This document shows, piece by piece, positions 33,681 through 43,241 of a stretch of 64,000 nt of DNA (the first letter of the stretch is position 1; each line of letters starts with the position of its first letter). Made by a program: the position numbers and the translations under genes. Below the pieces are notes generated by a model. The model was given only the letters and a program-made list of their open reading frames with translations, was not told where the DNA came from and ran no database searches. The stretch is from the NCBI GenBank assembly GCA_000413015.1, contig KE332515.1, positions 186,001 through 250,000 of the forward strand, in the 5' to 3' direction. The DNA is from Treponema socranskii subsp. paredis ATCC 35535 (GTDB taxonomy: Bacteria; Spirochaetota; Spirochaetia; Treponematales; Treponemataceae).

Positions 33681-34172
33681 ATGAAAAATTACGTGATATC
33701 GATTCTCGTGGAAAATCATGCGGGCGTTTTGAGCCGCGTGTCGGGACTTTTTTCGAGGCGCGGTTATAACATTGATTCTCTTACCGTGTGCGCGACCGAA
33801 AATCCCGAACAGTCGCGCATGACGATCGTCGTAAAGGGCGACGAATACATCCTCGATCAAATCGAAAAGCAGCTTGCAAAGCTCGTCGAAGTGATTTCGA
33901 TCCAGCACTGCGATCCTGCGAAAACCTGCGAACGCGAAATGGCGCTCATCAAAGTAAAGGCCGGTGCGGAAAGCAGGGCGGCGATCATCGGAACCTGCGA
34001 TATCTTCCGTGCGCACATCGTCGACGTAAGCACGGGATCCGTGATCATTGAAGCGACCGGCAGCGAAGAAAAAATCGCGAGCCTCATCGCCCTCCTCGAA
34101 CCTTACGGCATCCTCGAATTTGCCAAAACGGGATTGAACGCGATGGGGCGCGGCGAGGACGTTTTAAAATAA
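33681..34172 (+). CDS. ilvH: Acetolactate synthase small (regulatory) subunit
   Basis: 163 residues: MKNYVISILVENHAGVLSRVSGLFSRRGYNIDSLTV is the N-terminal ACT domain that binds valine, and a second ACT-like half follows (MALIKVKAGAESRAAIIG, VDVSTGSVIIEATG). It controls the catalytic subunit IlvB in branched-chain amino-acid synthesis. No ilvB is in this window, so the catalytic subunit must lie elsewhere. It lies 20 bp after the DAHP synthase fusion, with GAGG as Shine-Dalgarno. Confidence 0.93.
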   Translation: MKNYVISILVENHAGVLSRVSGLFSRRGYNIDSLTVCATENPEQSRMTIVVKGDEYILDQIEKQLAKLVEVISIQHCDPAKTCEREMALIKVKAGAESRAAIIGTCDIFRAHIVDVSTGSVIIEATGSEEKIASLIALLEPYGILEFAKTGLNAMGRGEDVLK

Positions 34173-34174
34173 TC

Positions 34175-34717
34175 ATGCACGGCTTCGAACCGCTTCCGGG
34201 AACGGAAAATGCCTGCGCAAAAAAATCCGGTAAAAAGATCCGGCGCGTGCTCGGCATCGATCCGGGACTTGCATCGACGGGATTCGGCGTCGTCGATTAT
34301 AAAGACGGCCGCTACCGCATGGTAAGCTACGGCGTCATAGAAACCGCCGCCCGCACTCCGCACGGCGAGCGCCTTTTGGCGCTTTACGCACGGCTCTGTT
34401 CGATCATCGAAGAATTTTCTCCCGGAGAAGCGGCGATGGAAAAACTGTATTTTGCGCGTAATACGTCTTCCGCGATGGGAGTTGCCGAAGCGCGGGGAGT
34501 GGCGACGCTGTGCATCGCTCAGCACGGCATTTCACTCGGAGAATATACGCCCAATCAAATCAAACAGGCGGTGACGGGGACGGCTGCAGCGGACAAGGCT
34601 CTCGTCGAAAAATATGTAAAACTCCTTCTCGCCCTCGAAACCGAACCGAAGCCCGATCATGCGGCCGACGCGCTTGCGGGTGCGCTCACGCATTTGCACT
34701 ATGCAAATGTTTTGTGA
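34175..34717 (+). CDS. ruvC: Holliday-junction resolvase RuvC
   Basis: 180 residues with a short N-terminal extension (about 20 residues) before VLGIDPGLASTGFGVVDY. Acidic catalytic residues lie in IDPG, MEKLYFARN and the late DHAADALAGALTH. It cuts Holliday junctions with RuvAB. The start is 3 nt after ilvH; its Shine-Dalgarno is weak, so translation may depend on ilvH. First gene of ruvC-ruvA-ruvB. Confidence 0.95.
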   Translation: MHGFEPLPGTENACAKKSGKKIRRVLGIDPGLASTGFGVVDYKDGRYRMVSYGVIETAARTPHGERLLALYARLCSIIEEFSPGEAAMEKLYFARNTSSAMGVAEARGVATLCIAQHGISLGEYTPNQIKQAVTGTAAADKALVEKYVKLLLALETEPKPDHAADALAGALTHLHYANVL

Positions 34718-34723
34718 TATAGT
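34694..34723 (+). promoter_or_regulatory. Internal promoter for ruvAB, leaderless layout
   Basis: TTGCAC (34694-34699), 18 bp, TATAGT (34718-34723), then 6 nt to the ruvA ATG at 34730. It lies in the end of ruvC and lets ruvAB be expressed without the upstream amino-acid genes. Confidence 0.5.
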
Positions 34724-34729
34724 GATCTC

Positions 34730-35344
34730 ATGTTCAACAGCCTTACCGGCACGATTACCGGAAAATCTCAAAATACGGTTTTGATCGATACGCACGGCAT
34801 CGAGTGGATGCTCACCGTACCCGGCTCTTCTCTCGATGCGCTTCCCCGCGTCGGAGAAGAGGGCAGGATATTTACGTATCTCGTGCATAGCCAAGATATC
34901 ATGTCGCTTTACGGTTTTGCGTCGGACGAAGAGCGCTCTCTTTTTTTCGATCTTTTAAAAGTCGACGGTATCGGGCCTAAGGCTGCGGTAAAGATACTGA
35001 CGAATATCGCGGGAAGCGATCTCGTTTCGGCTCTCGACAAGGGAGACGTTTCCGTGCTCGAGCGGATTCCGGGTATCGGGAAAAAAACCGCGGCGAAAAT
35101 GCTGCTTGCACTCAAAGGCAAACTGACCATTCCGGGCGCCCCCGATACCCGCCGCGTAAGCGCAAATCCCTTTGAAGCGGTCGTTGCATCTCTCGTATCT
35201 ATGGGCTATGAACGAAAGATATGCGAAGGTGCGGTCGCATCTTCGGCTTCGAGTCTTTCAAAGACGGACGGCTGGGACGCGAAAAAACAAACCGAAAAAG
35301 AGGATGCGGTGTTCCGCCGCGCTCTCACGGAGCTTGCACAATGA
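34730..35344 (+). CDS. ruvA: Holliday-junction DNA-binding protein RuvA
   Basis: 204 residues: OB-fold start MFNSLTGTITGKSQNTVLID, helix-hairpin-helix motifs KVDGIGPKAAVKIL and RIPGIGKKTAAKML, and a C-terminal domain that binds RuvB. It has no good Shine-Dalgarno and a -10 box 6 nt upstream. Its stop overlaps the ruvB start (ATGA). Confidence 0.95.
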   Translation: MFNSLTGTITGKSQNTVLIDTHGIEWMLTVPGSSLDALPRVGEEGRIFTYLVHSQDIMSLYGFASDEERSLFFDLLKVDGIGPKAAVKILTNIAGSDLVSALDKGDVSVLERIPGIGKKTAAKMLLALKGKLTIPGAPDTRRVSANPFEAVVASLVSMGYERKICEGAVASSASSLSKTDGWDAKKQTEKEDAVFRRALTELAQ

Positions 35345-36444
35345 GCGGTAAACGCAAAATACGCACCGATGCTGAAATCCACGATGAAGATGCCGGATTT
35401 GACTCATCGGCAGCCGAGAATTTTTCCCGCATCGTCCGTGCCGACTTTTCCGGTGAAGATGACGCGCAGGAAAACAAACTCCGCCCTCAGCTTTTAAACG
35501 AATTTCTCGGACAGGAGACGACGAAAAAAAATCTTTCGGTTTTTATCGCCGCGGCGCGGAACCGGGAAGAAGCGCTCGATCACCTATTTTTGATAGGGCC
35601 GCCGGGTCTCGGCAAAACGACGCTCGCTCAGATCACCGCGCACGAACTCGGAGCGGATTTTAAGATAACGTCCGCACCCGCGCTCGACAAACCCAAAGAC
35701 CTCGTCGGCATCCTTTCGACGATTACGCCGCGGACGGTATTTTTTATCGATGAAATCCATCGGCTCAAGCCCGCGATCGAAGAAATGCTCTACATCGCGA
35801 TGGAAGACTTCGAACTCGACTGGGTGATCGGTCAGGGAGCGGCAGCCCGCACGGTGCGCATTCCGATTCCTCCGTTTACGCTTGTCGGAGCGACGACGCG
35901 GGCGGGCAGCGTATCGACGCCGCTTGTCAGCCGCTTCGGTATCATCGAGCACTTGAATTATTATACGGGCGAAGAGCTTGCTTCGATCATTCACCGTTCC
36001 GCGAAGCTGCTTTCCGTTTCGGTAGACGACGATGCGGCCTTTCTCATCGCATCGTGTTCGCGCGGAACGCCCCGTGTCGCAAACCGCGTGCTCAAGCGTA
36101 TGCGCGATTTTGCGCAAGTGGACGGACGCGGCAGGATCACAAAGGATATCGTCGAAGCCGGCCTTTCGCGCCTCGAAATCGACAGTCTCGGCCTTGAGCG
36201 CTACGACAGAACGATTTTGCGTTCGGTTATCGAAAACTTCGGCGGCGGGCCGGTCGGAGCGGAAACGCTTGCGATATCCGTCGGAGAATCGCTCGACACC
36301 CTCGTCGATTATTATGAACCCTATCTTATTCAGTGCGGGCTTTTGCAGCGGACGAACAGGGGCCGTCTTGCGACGGAAAAAGCGTACAAACATCTCGGCA
36401 TCGAAGGAGCGATTCGTCATGAAAACGATGGACTTTTATTTTGA
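35341..36444 (+). CDS. ruvB: Holliday-junction branch-migration helicase RuvB
   Basis: 367 residues from the ATG that overlaps the ruvA stop. After an acidic extension of about 40 residues come RPQLLNEFLGQE, Walker A GPPGLGKTT, Walker B FFIDEIHRL, sensor LVGATTRAG and RFGIIEHLNYYT, and the winged-helix C-terminus. The acidic front is longer than in most RuvB proteins. It overlaps queA by 26 bp. Confidence 0.95.
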   Translation: MSGKRKIRTDAEIHDEDAGFDSSAAENFSRIVRADFSGEDDAQENKLRPQLLNEFLGQETTKKNLSVFIAAARNREEALDHLFLIGPPGLGKTTLAQITAHELGADFKITSAPALDKPKDLVGILSTITPRTVFFIDEIHRLKPAIEEMLYIAMEDFELDWVIGQGAAARTVRIPIPPFTLVGATTRAGSVSTPLVSRFGIIEHLNYYTGEELASIIHRSAKLLSVSVDDDAAFLIASCSRGTPRVANRVLKRMRDFAQVDGRGRITKDIVEAGLSRLEIDSLGLERYDRTILRSVIENFGGGPVGAETLAISVGESLDTLVDYYEPYLIQCGLLQRTNRGRLATEKAYKHLGIEGAIRHENDGLLF

Positions 36445-37453
36445 TCTGCCGGAAGAGCTTGTAGCGCAGCACCCGTCGGGTATACGGGGCGAAGATAAAC
36501 TCATGCTCCTCGATAAGAAGAGCGGAAGCGTTTCGCACTTCGATATGCGCGATCTTCCCGACTTGCTTGAGCCGGGCACTCTTGCCGTCTTTAACGATTC
36601 CCGAGTCCGCCGTGCGCGCGTGTTCGGCGTAAAAGAGACGACCGGCCGCGAATGCGAGTTTATGTTTTTACATCAAATCGATGAAAAAGGCTCTCTGTGG
36701 CGTACGATGGTAAAGGGCGCAAAAAAGCAAAAGCGCGGTATGCGCTACGCATTCCCGGACGGCTTATTCGGCGTTATCGAGGGAGAAGATACCGGAACGG
36801 AATTCCGAAATCTCAAATTTGACCATCCGATTTCCGAAAGCTGGTTTGAAAAAAACGGTCACATACCGCTTCCTCCTTACATCAAGCGAGGCGATACGGC
36901 TTCCGATGCGGAGCGCTATCAAAACGTATATGCAAAGACGACCGGGAGCGCAGCCTGTCCGACTGCCGGCCTTCACTTTACCGAAGACATGCTTTCGCGC
37001 CTGAAAGAGAAGGGAATCGATATCGCGTGGGTGACGCTCCACGTCGGACTCGGAACTTTTTTGCCCGTGCGCGAAAGCGAAATCGAAAAGCATAAAATGC
37101 ACGAAGAAGCCTACACGGTTCCCGACATTACCGCGCAAAAGATCAACGATGCAAAACGGAGCGGGAGGCGCGTGCTCGCCGTCGGAACGACGTCCGTGAG
37201 GACGCTCGAATCTTCATGCGACGAAAACGGCTTTGTAAAAGCGGGGTCGGGGAGTACGCATATTTTTATGTATCCCGGTTTTCGCTTTAAAGTTGCGGAC
37301 GAACTTTTTACGAATTTTCACACGCCCGAATCGACGCTCATCATGCTTGTGAGCGCTTTTGCGGGACGCGAACATATTTTAAACGCGTATAAAATCGCCG
37401 TAGAAAAACGCTACCGTTTTTTCAGCTACGGAGACGCGATGCTGATCCGCTGA
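36419..37453 (+). CDS. queA: S-adenosylmethionine:tRNA ribosyltransferase-isomerase
   Basis: 344 residues from ATG 36419 with AAGGAG upstream, inside the end of ruvB. MKTMDFYFDLPEELVAQHP, FNDSRVRRARVFG, TAGLHFTEDML, LHVGLGTFLPVRE and the late VGTTSVRTLESS are QueA signatures. It makes epoxyqueuosine in tRNA from preQ1. It ends the thrA-to-queA run. Confidence 0.95.
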   Translation: MKTMDFYFDLPEELVAQHPSGIRGEDKLMLLDKKSGSVSHFDMRDLPDLLEPGTLAVFNDSRVRRARVFGVKETTGRECEFMFLHQIDEKGSLWRTMVKGAKKQKRGMRYAFPDGLFGVIEGEDTGTEFRNLKFDHPISESWFEKNGHIPLPPYIKRGDTASDAERYQNVYAKTTGSAACPTAGLHFTEDMLSRLKEKGIDIAWVTLHVGLGTFLPVRESEIEKHKMHEEAYTVPDITAQKINDAKRSGRRVLAVGTTSVRTLESSCDENGFVKAGSGSTHIFMYPGFRFKVADELFTNFHTPESTLIMLVSAFAGREHILNAYKIAVEKRYRFFSYGDAMLIR

Positions 37454-37490
37454 CGAAAAAAATCGGTATGAAAAAATATCCTGCGCGTAT

Positions 37491-37519
37491 TTGACACGGC
37501 GGATTAAAATTTGTATAAT
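37491..37519 (+). promoter_or_regulatory. Consensus promoter of ispE
   Basis: Perfect TTGACA (37491-37496), 17 bp, perfect TATAAT (37514-37519), then 10 nt to the ATG at 37530. The leader would be about 3-4 nt. One of the clearest promoters in the window. Confidence 0.8.
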
Positions 37520-37529
37520 AATTCGATTT

Positions 37530-38405
37530 ATGATGACTGAAGTCTGTGTAAACGCTCCTGCGAAGATAAACATCGGACTGCATGTTTTACCGGAACGTGT
37601 AAACGGATTTCATACGATCGAAAGCATTTTTCAAACGGTAACGCTCTTCGACACGCTTGTCGTGCGCGCGTCCGAAAAAAAAGGCTGTATCGTCGAGTGT
37701 GAAGATATGAAGCTTCCGAGCGACAATACGATTTTGTCATCATATAACGCGTTCCGTTCGGTTACCGGTATGGATGATTTCGGCGTGCATGTCGCGCTCG
37801 AAAAACGAATCCCTTCCGGCGGCGGATTGGGCGGCGGATCTTCCGATGCGGCTGCATGCATACGGGCGTTCGAAGCGTTGAATAAAATAACGCTTTCAGT
37901 TCGGCAGCTGGAAGACATCGCGTCGAAAATCGGCAGCGATGTATTCTTCTTTCTATTGTGCGGTGCGGAGGGGTGTGCAGTTGTTACGGGCCGAGGTGAA
38001 ATCGTAAAACCGATTCATGCGCGTGACGACCTGTTTATACTGCTTGTTTTTCCCGGCGTTCACAGCTCGACGCAGGAAGCCTATGCGCTTCTCGACGAGG
38101 GCTTTGCGGCGGGAAAGATAGTGCCATGCCCGGCTTATGCGGATTTGGAAACCGTATACAAAACTCCGGCTTCAAGCTGGAATTTTGCGAACAGTTTTAC
38201 TCCGTTCTTAGTAAGTCGGTTTCCGGAAATCGGTTTTGCATTGGACGACCTTCGTCGGGAAGGCGCTTTGTTTGCCGAAATGTCCGGATCCGGTTCTACG
38301 GTCTACGGGATTTTCGCTTCCGAAAAGGATGCGGAAAATGCCCGCTCTGCGCTTGCTTTACGCTGGAAAGGAATCCTTGCGGTACGTCCTTTTCATTGCA
38401 GATAA
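37530..38405 (+). CDS. ispE: 4-diphosphocytidyl-2-C-methyl-D-erythritol kinase
   Basis: 291 residues from ATG 37530 ([19 protein letters not shown]); frames starting further upstream would overlap the promoter. The GHMP-kinase ATP loop [16 protein letters not shown] is at about 93-108, and the C-terminal motif [10 protein letters not shown] near 252. It acts in the MEP pathway of isoprenoid synthesis. The mRNA is predicted to be almost leaderless. Confidence 0.94.
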   Translation: MMTEVCVNAPAKINIGLHVLPERVNGFHTIESIFQTVTLFDTLVVRASEKKGCIVECEDMKLPSDNTILSSYNAFRSVTGMDDFGVHVALEKRIPSGGGLGGGSSDAAACIRAFEALNKITLSVRQLEDIASKIGSDVFFFLLCGAEGCAVVTGRGEIVKPIHARDDLFILLVFPGVHSSTQEAYALLDEGFAAGKIVPCPAYADLETVYKTPASSWNFANSFTPFLVSRFPEIGFALDDLRREGALFAEMSGSGSTVYGIFASEKDAENARSALALRWKGILAVRPFHCR

Positions 38406-38431
38406 GCTCGTTCGAACAAACGGAGGAACGT

Positions 38432-38743
38432 ATGCAAATTACGGAATTGCGCATTCGGAAAGTGGAAGGCGAGGGTAAATTACGCGCCTATGTGACGGTC
38501 ACTTTTGATAATTGCTTTGTCGTGCATAACGTAAAGATTATCGAAGGGAAAAACGGTTTATTTATCGCCATGCCGAGCAGAAAGACCGCAAACGGTGAAT
38601 ATAAAGATATAGCACATCCGATCTGTCCTGATTTCAGAACCGAGCTCCAAAAGAGAGTGCTGGATGAATACAACGCCGGTCACGTTGAAGAAGCGGACAC
38701 AGGCGACGATGCTCCGCTGTCTCCCGTAGACGGCAGCATATAA
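38432..38743 (+). CDS. spoVG: SpoVG-family RNA/DNA-binding regulator
   Basis: 103 residues: [48 protein letters not shown] is the family signature. In spirochetes such as Borrelia, SpoVG binds nucleic acids and modulates gene expression. CGGAGGAA precedes the ATG; it follows ispE by 26 bp. Confidence 0.95.
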   Translation: MQITELRIRKVEGEGKLRAYVTVTFDNCFVVHNVKIIEGKNGLFIAMPSRKTANGEYKDIAHPICPDFRTELQKRVLDEYNAGHVEEADTGDDAPLSPVDGSI

Positions 38744-38757
38744 GAAAAGTTTTTTAT

Positions 38758-38830
38758 TGGGACGTCGGCAAGCGGTAAGCCCCCGGCTTTTGGTGCCGGT
38801 ATTCCACAGGTTCGAATCCTGTCGTCCCAG
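38758..38830 (+). tRNA. tRNA-Gln (TTG)
   Basis: 73 nt. Acceptor TGGGACG pairs with CGTCCCA plus discriminator G. Anticodon stem CCGGC/GCCGG with loop TTTTGGT gives anticodon TTG. T-arm CAGGTTCGAATCCTG is standard. CCA is not encoded. Confidence 0.95.
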
Positions 38831-38841
38831 CGAATAATCGG

Positions 38842-38884
38842 AAAAACAGCGGATTCCGAAAAAGCTTCTGCTGTTTTTTTTAAT
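38842..38884 (+). terminator. Rho-independent terminator after tRNA-Gln
   Basis: Arms AAAAACAGC (38842-38850) and GCTGTTTTT (38870-38878) followed by more T. Confidence 0.75.
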
Positions 38885-38900
38885 GTAAGGAGTCCTAAAA

Positions 38901-39455
38901 ATGGATCAATTGGTTATCAATGCAAAGACCCGCACGACGACGGGAAAAACAGCGGCGAAAAAATTACGTGCTGCAGGTCGCCTTCCTGCGGTCATGTACG
39001 ATGCGAAGGGCAAGTCGACGATGCTCGAAATCGATGAAGTCGAGTTCAATAAAGTATGGCGTTCGATTACGCCGACGACGCTCGTCTCTTTGAAAATAGA
39101 CGGACAGGAAGCTCGCGACGCTTTTATTAAAGATACGGAATACGCCATCCTCCGCGACAGAGTGCTCCATGCCGATTTTTTCGAGCCCGATGCGGATGAA
39201 AAGCTTATCGCCAAATTCAAGCTTTCATATACGGGAACTCCCGCCGGCGTTTTGAAGGGCGGCTATATGCTCAAGCATTTGCCGGAAATCACCGTGCAGG
39301 CGGTACCTCGCAAAATGCCGCAGTCCGTTACGGCGGACGTATCCGCGCTCAACATCGGCGATACGTTCCGTGTAAAAGATTTGAAATTGAACGAAGGCGT
39401 GACCGTCCTGACCGACGGAAACGCATCTCTCGTGAGCATTACTCCCGCCCGCTGA
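38901..39455 (+). CDS. rplY: Ribosomal protein L25, CTC form
   Basis: 184 residues: MDQLVINAKTRTTTGKTAAKKLRAAGRLPAVMYD is the 5S-rRNA-binding L25 domain, and the C-terminal half (KLSYTGTPAGVLKGGYML, VTADVSALNIGDTFRVKDL) is the CTC/TL5 beta domain. AAGGAG lies upstream. Confidence 0.95.
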   Translation: MDQLVINAKTRTTTGKTAAKKLRAAGRLPAVMYDAKGKSTMLEIDEVEFNKVWRSITPTTLVSLKIDGQEARDAFIKDTEYAILRDRVLHADFFEPDADEKLIAKFKLSYTGTPAGVLKGGYMLKHLPEITVQAVPRKMPQSVTADVSALNIGDTFRVKDLKLNEGVTVLTDGNASLVSITPAR

Positions 39456-39475
39456 ACGAGCGGTAAAAAAGCATG

Positions 39476-39509
39476 CGGCTGTCTCTTGCGGGGCGGCCGT
39501 TTTTGTTTT
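39476..39509 (+). terminator. Likely terminator after rplY
   Basis: Stem CGGCT (39476-39480) with GGCCG (39495-39499), one T-G pair, then TTTTTGTTTT. Confidence 0.5.
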
Positions 39510-39523
39510 AAAATACCGAGTGC

Positions 39524-41035
39524 ATGAAAAGCGATATTGTCTCAACCGATGATTTTATCGACGATTTTATAGAGCGGGTGCGCGTCTCTTTGCGCTCGTG
39601 TACGGGATGTGCGTTCGATGCCGCATCGCCTGAAGCTCGTGCGATTTTGCACGAAACAGGTGCATCGGGAGCAGAGGGCGCATTCGATGCCGCATCGTCT
39701 CAAGCCGCTTCGATTTCGCTCGGAGCTGCGGTGTCGGGAGGAGCGGATTCGGTTGCGATGTTCGTTTCCCTTGCCCGCATCGCGCGTGAAAAAAATATTG
39801 CGCTTCACGTCATCACGGTAAATCACAATATCAGAGACGAAAAAGAAAGCGAAGGGGACGCACTCTACGTACAGTCCTTGTGCGCCGATTTTTCAAGCAA
39901 GGGATTTCCCGTCGACTGCACGTGCAAAACGTTTTTGCCGGGCGAAGTTTTCGGCGAAGCGGAAAGGCGCAGAAAGGGTTTGGAAGAAGCCGCGCGCCAT
40001 CTTCGCTATAAAGCGTTCGAAGAATTCGCCAGAGAAAAAAAAACCGCCTTTATCGCGCTCGCGCACACCGAAGACGACCAGCTTGAAACTCTCCTCATGC
40101 GTTTTTTCGAAGGGGGAGGCGCGGATGGAGCAGGGGGCATAAAAAAAACGCGCGGTATGTTTATCCGTCCGCTGCTCGGCATTTCGAGGCGCGAGATCGA
40201 GCGGTTTTTGACGCTTGAGCATATTCCGTGGCGTGTCGACGGTACGAACGGCGATACGTCGTATTTCAGAAATAAAATCAGGTGCCGCCTCGTTCCCGTC
40301 CTCGACGCCCTTATTCCCGGATGGAAAAGCGCCGTTTTAGCGGGAGCAAAAAAAGCTCGCGACGACGACGAAGCGCTCACGCTTTTCGCCGATTCTTTTC
40401 CGTGGAGCGAAAGCGGGAAGGACATGCGTATGCCGAGAGCGGATTTTTCTTCCGCGCCCCGTGCGCTTCAAAGGCGGCTTTTATACCGTGCTTTTAATAA
40501 AATCGGAATCGAAGCGCGCGTACCCTATCGTTTTGTCGAGCGCATCTGTAACGCAGCGGCCTCTTCCGGAGTTTTTTTTGAAGAGGCGTCGGGTATCTCC
40601 GTTGAAATAACGTGCGAATCGATTTCCGTAAAAAAATCGCAAAAGGACGCGACCGACACGGGATTTTCTGCTATAATACGGAAAACGGGCGCTTATGAAA
40701 TGCCTTTCGGTTTGCTCAGTGTCGAGCAAAAAGACGATGCTTGCGGGGTTAAAAAAGCGGCTGTTTTTTGCAAGGGGCAAGAGGGGGAATCTTCCGTGCT
40801 GTGCGTTTCGCTTCCGTTTTGCATACGGAGCAGACAGGCAGGCGACTCCGTTACGACGGCTTCAGGCGCTGAAAAATCCGTGTCCGATATCCTCTCGGAT
40901 TGGAAAGTTTTTCCTCGCGACAGAGAGCGTATCCCGGTCGTGCAGGAACTTGCAAGGGCCGAACAAAAGATCGTATGTATATGGGGAAGCGTATTGGGCA
41001 TGCGCGATTGGATCGTAAACGATATCGAGGTTTGA
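39524..41035 (+). CDS. tilS: tRNA(Ile)-lysidine synthetase
   Basis: 503 residues. PP-loop SGGADS lies near residue 69, with later VNHNIRDEKESEGD, AARHLRYKAFEEF, ALAHTEDDQLETLLMRFFEGGG and FIRPLLGISRREIE, all TilS signatures. It changes the CAU anticodon wobble C to lysidine so that tRNA-Ile reads AUA. The N-terminus (about 65 residues before the PP loop) is longer than usual and contains an imperfect tandem duplication, AFDAASPEA and AFDAASSQA. It abuts the next gene by 3 bp. Confidence 0.92.
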   Translation: MKSDIVSTDDFIDDFIERVRVSLRSCTGCAFDAASPEARAILHETGASGAEGAFDAASSQAASISLGAAVSGGADSVAMFVSLARIAREKNIALHVITVNHNIRDEKESEGDALYVQSLCADFSSKGFPVDCTCKTFLPGEVFGEAERRRKGLEEAARHLRYKAFEEFAREKKTAFIALAHTEDDQLETLLMRFFEGGGADGAGGIKKTRGMFIRPLLGISRREIERFLTLEHIPWRVDGTNGDTSYFRNKIRCRLVPVLDALIPGWKSAVLAGAKKARDDDEALTLFADSFPWSESGKDMRMPRADFSSAPRALQRRLLYRAFNKIGIEARVPYRFVERICNAAASSGVFFEEASGISVEITCESISVKKSQKDATDTGFSAIIRKTGAYEMPFGLLSVEQKDDACGVKKAAVFCKGQEGESSVLCVSLPFCIRSRQAGDSVTTASGAEKSVSDILSDWKVFPRDRERIPVVQELARAEQKIVCIWGSVLGMRDWIVNDIEV

Positions 41036-41038
41036 ACT

Positions 41039-43234
41039 ATGAAAAAGACGGCGCTTGCCGCAGTATTTGTATCGATTGTTTTTATTAATTTTTCCGCATC
41101 TCTTTTTGCCGAGGATAAAGGGCTTGCCGCGGCGAACAGAAAAACCGCCGTGAGATTTTTAAAACTCGCCGAAGATTATTTTGCCGAGTCCGCGTGGGAT
41201 GCCTCTCTTGCTCAGGCGAAGATGGGACTCGCATACGATGACAGTGTCGCCGACCTGTATTATATCGAAGCGGCCGCGCTCGAAAAGCTTAAACACCCCC
41301 GCGCGGAAATTCTCCCGCTTGCGGAAAAAGCGCTTACGGGAGGCGTGTGGACGGGCTATAACCGTGACGGAGCTCGGCTTTTGTACGCGGATTTATTGTG
41401 CGATACGGGATCATACGAAAAAGCCGTCAGCGTGCTCGACGAGCCTTCGTTTATTTTTTCCGCGGACGCCGAATATGTGAGAGTAAAAGCGTATTACCGT
41501 ATGAGGAGTGCGGACGCCGTCAATAAAGCGCGGAACAAAGTGAACGGCGCGCGCAAAATCTATTCGAACGATATGCGCTTTCCGCTTGTGTTTTTCCGCT
41601 ATGAATACGCGATGAGGGGCGACGATGTTCCGCTCATCGTTCAGTCGATAGCCGATTCGCTTATTGCCCGTATGTCGCGCTTAAATCGTACCGATGCCGA
41701 GCTTGAAATCTATGCATGCCTCTTTGCATCGGGCGACGCGCAAAAGCGTATGCTCCAAGCCTTTGCGGCGGCAGGCAAGAGGCATCCGCTTTATGCCCGC
41801 GCGGCTTTATCTGCAGGACTTATATCGCAGGAGGAAGCTCTTTCGTATTTTTTTGATTTTGCCGATAAAACGATTTCGCTCCGCGTACTTTCAGACTTTG
41901 CAAGTGCCCTCACCGAAGAAAACGCAAAGCGCATCTTCGTCGAACACATCGCATCTTACGGCGGTGTGCTCACGGTCGATACGGACGGCGATTCGGAAGC
42001 GAACCTCACCGTCCGCTATGAACGGGGGAGACCCGCGTCGATTTCATACGACAAAAACACCGACGGCGTCGACGAATGGAGCGCCCTGTGCGATTTCGGC
42101 GCTCCCGTGTCGCTTTCGATGCGGAACTGTAAAATCGAATACGGAAATTATCCGTCGGTTTTAAAAGCCGAGTTTGCCGATTCGAATTTGAAAAATCATA
42201 CATCGTCATTCGATTTTGCCGACGGCGCATTTTTGTGGTCGCCCTTTTCGATGGATGTCTTTCGCGAGTTCAAAGACCGTTTCGGTACGGATTTTTTCGT
42301 TCCCGTCGTAAAAAACGATGCGCCGCCGCCCGATACAGCATCTCTTTTGCTTGCCGCATCGAAGTATGAAGTGCCGTCGACCGAGCGGGAAGGAGCAAAA
42401 ATCGCATTCGGCGTGCTTGACGGAAAAGTGCAGACGGCCGATTATTACGCCGGCGGTAAAGCGTATGCGAGAGCCGTATTTGAAAACGGTTTTCCGAAAA
42501 CGCGTTCCGTCGACCACGACGGCGACGGTGTTTTCGAAACCGTCGAAGTTTTCGGAAGAGATATCGAAAATGCGATGCACCTTTCGGCCGAAGAGCGGCT
42601 TCGCGTTTCGAAAAACATACTCGGCTCTCCGAAAGACGAAGGCGTCTATATCAAAGCGATTCAAATCGACAGAGACGGAGATGCGTCCGCGGATTTTATC
42701 GAAGAATACGCAGCCGACGGCGCGAAAACCGTTTCGTGGGATACCGACGGCGACGGTTTATGGGACGTACGCTATGAGCGTACGGCGCAAAAGACGGGAG
42801 AAGCCTTAGTCGAAACGGCTTCGTTTTATCTCTTTCCCGAAAGACGCCTCGTCGTCATCGGAAGCAAAAACGGTGTGCCGGTAAAAGTCGTTTCGGGCGG
42901 CATCGATTATAAGGTCCGAAAAGGAAAGCGTGCTTCCTTGTATTGGATAGGAGACGAAGGAACGGCCGAAGACGAAGCGCGTACCGCTTCCGCGCTTGCA
43001 TCCGTTTCCGAAGAGGGAAAAGTGACGCCCGTTCAAGGTGCTTCGAAACCCATGCTTGCAGTCCGTATCGGAAGCGTGACCTATGTCGCCTTTGTGCCGG
43101 ACGTTCCGAAAGAGACTTCTATCTCTGAAACGGAGGGAGACGTTTCGAAAGCGGCTCAGACTTCTCAAACGGCGGGCGAGACGGAAAATGCGGGAGCCGT
43201 AAGCGAAGTGCAAAACGGAGTGCGGGGTAATTGA
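41039..43234 (+). CDS. Exported protein with N-terminal helical repeats and DxDGDG calcium-type loops
   Basis: 731 residues. A signal peptide (MKKTALAAVFVSIVFINFSASLFA) is followed by TPR-like helices (to about residue 290). The second half has spaced acidic loops: DTDGDSEAN, DKNTDGVDE, DHDGDGVFE, DRDGDASAD and DTDGDGLWD. These resemble the Ca-binding loops of thrombospondin-3/dockerin-type repeats, each followed by a short beta strand. The C-terminal tail is Ser/Thr/Glu-rich. It probably sits in the periplasm or at the surface. Family unassigned; I take it as a treponemal exported protein. It precedes the lipoprotein protease by 7 bp. Confidence 0.65.
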   Translation: MKKTALAAVFVSIVFINFSASLFAEDKGLAAANRKTAVRFLKLAEDYFAESAWDASLAQAKMGLAYDDSVADLYYIEAAALEKLKHPRAEILPLAEKALTGGVWTGYNRDGARLLYADLLCDTGSYEKAVSVLDEPSFIFSADAEYVRVKAYYRMRSADAVNKARNKVNGARKIYSNDMRFPLVFFRYEYAMRGDDVPLIVQSIADSLIARMSRLNRTDAELEIYACLFASGDAQKRMLQAFAAAGKRHPLYARAALSAGLISQEEALSYFFDFADKTISLRVLSDFASALTEENAKRIFVEHIASYGGVLTVDTDGDSEANLTVRYERGRPASISYDKNTDGVDEWSALCDFGAPVSLSMRNCKIEYGNYPSVLKAEFADSNLKNHTSSFDFADGAFLWSPFSMDVFREFKDRFGTDFFVPVVKNDAPPPDTASLLLAASKYEVPSTEREGAKIAFGVLDGKVQTADYYAGGKAYARAVFENGFPKTRSVDHDGDGVFETVEVFGRDIENAMHLSAEERLRVSKNILGSPKDEGVYIKAIQIDRDGDASADFIEEYAADGAKTVSWDTDGDGLWDVRYERTAQKTGEALVETASFYLFPERRLVVIGSKNGVPVKVVSGGIDYKVRKGKRASLYWIGDEGTAEDEARTASALASVSEEGKVTPVQGASKPMLAVRIGSVTYVAFVPDVPKETSISETEGDVSKAAQTSQTAGETENAGAVSEVQNGVRGN

Positions 43235-43241
43235 GGTTTTC

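Noticed and set aside
33681-34172. ilvH without ilvB as a sign of gene loss
   Set aside because: The catalytic subunit may lie outside the window; the subunit genes are often unlinked, so nothing can be concluded.
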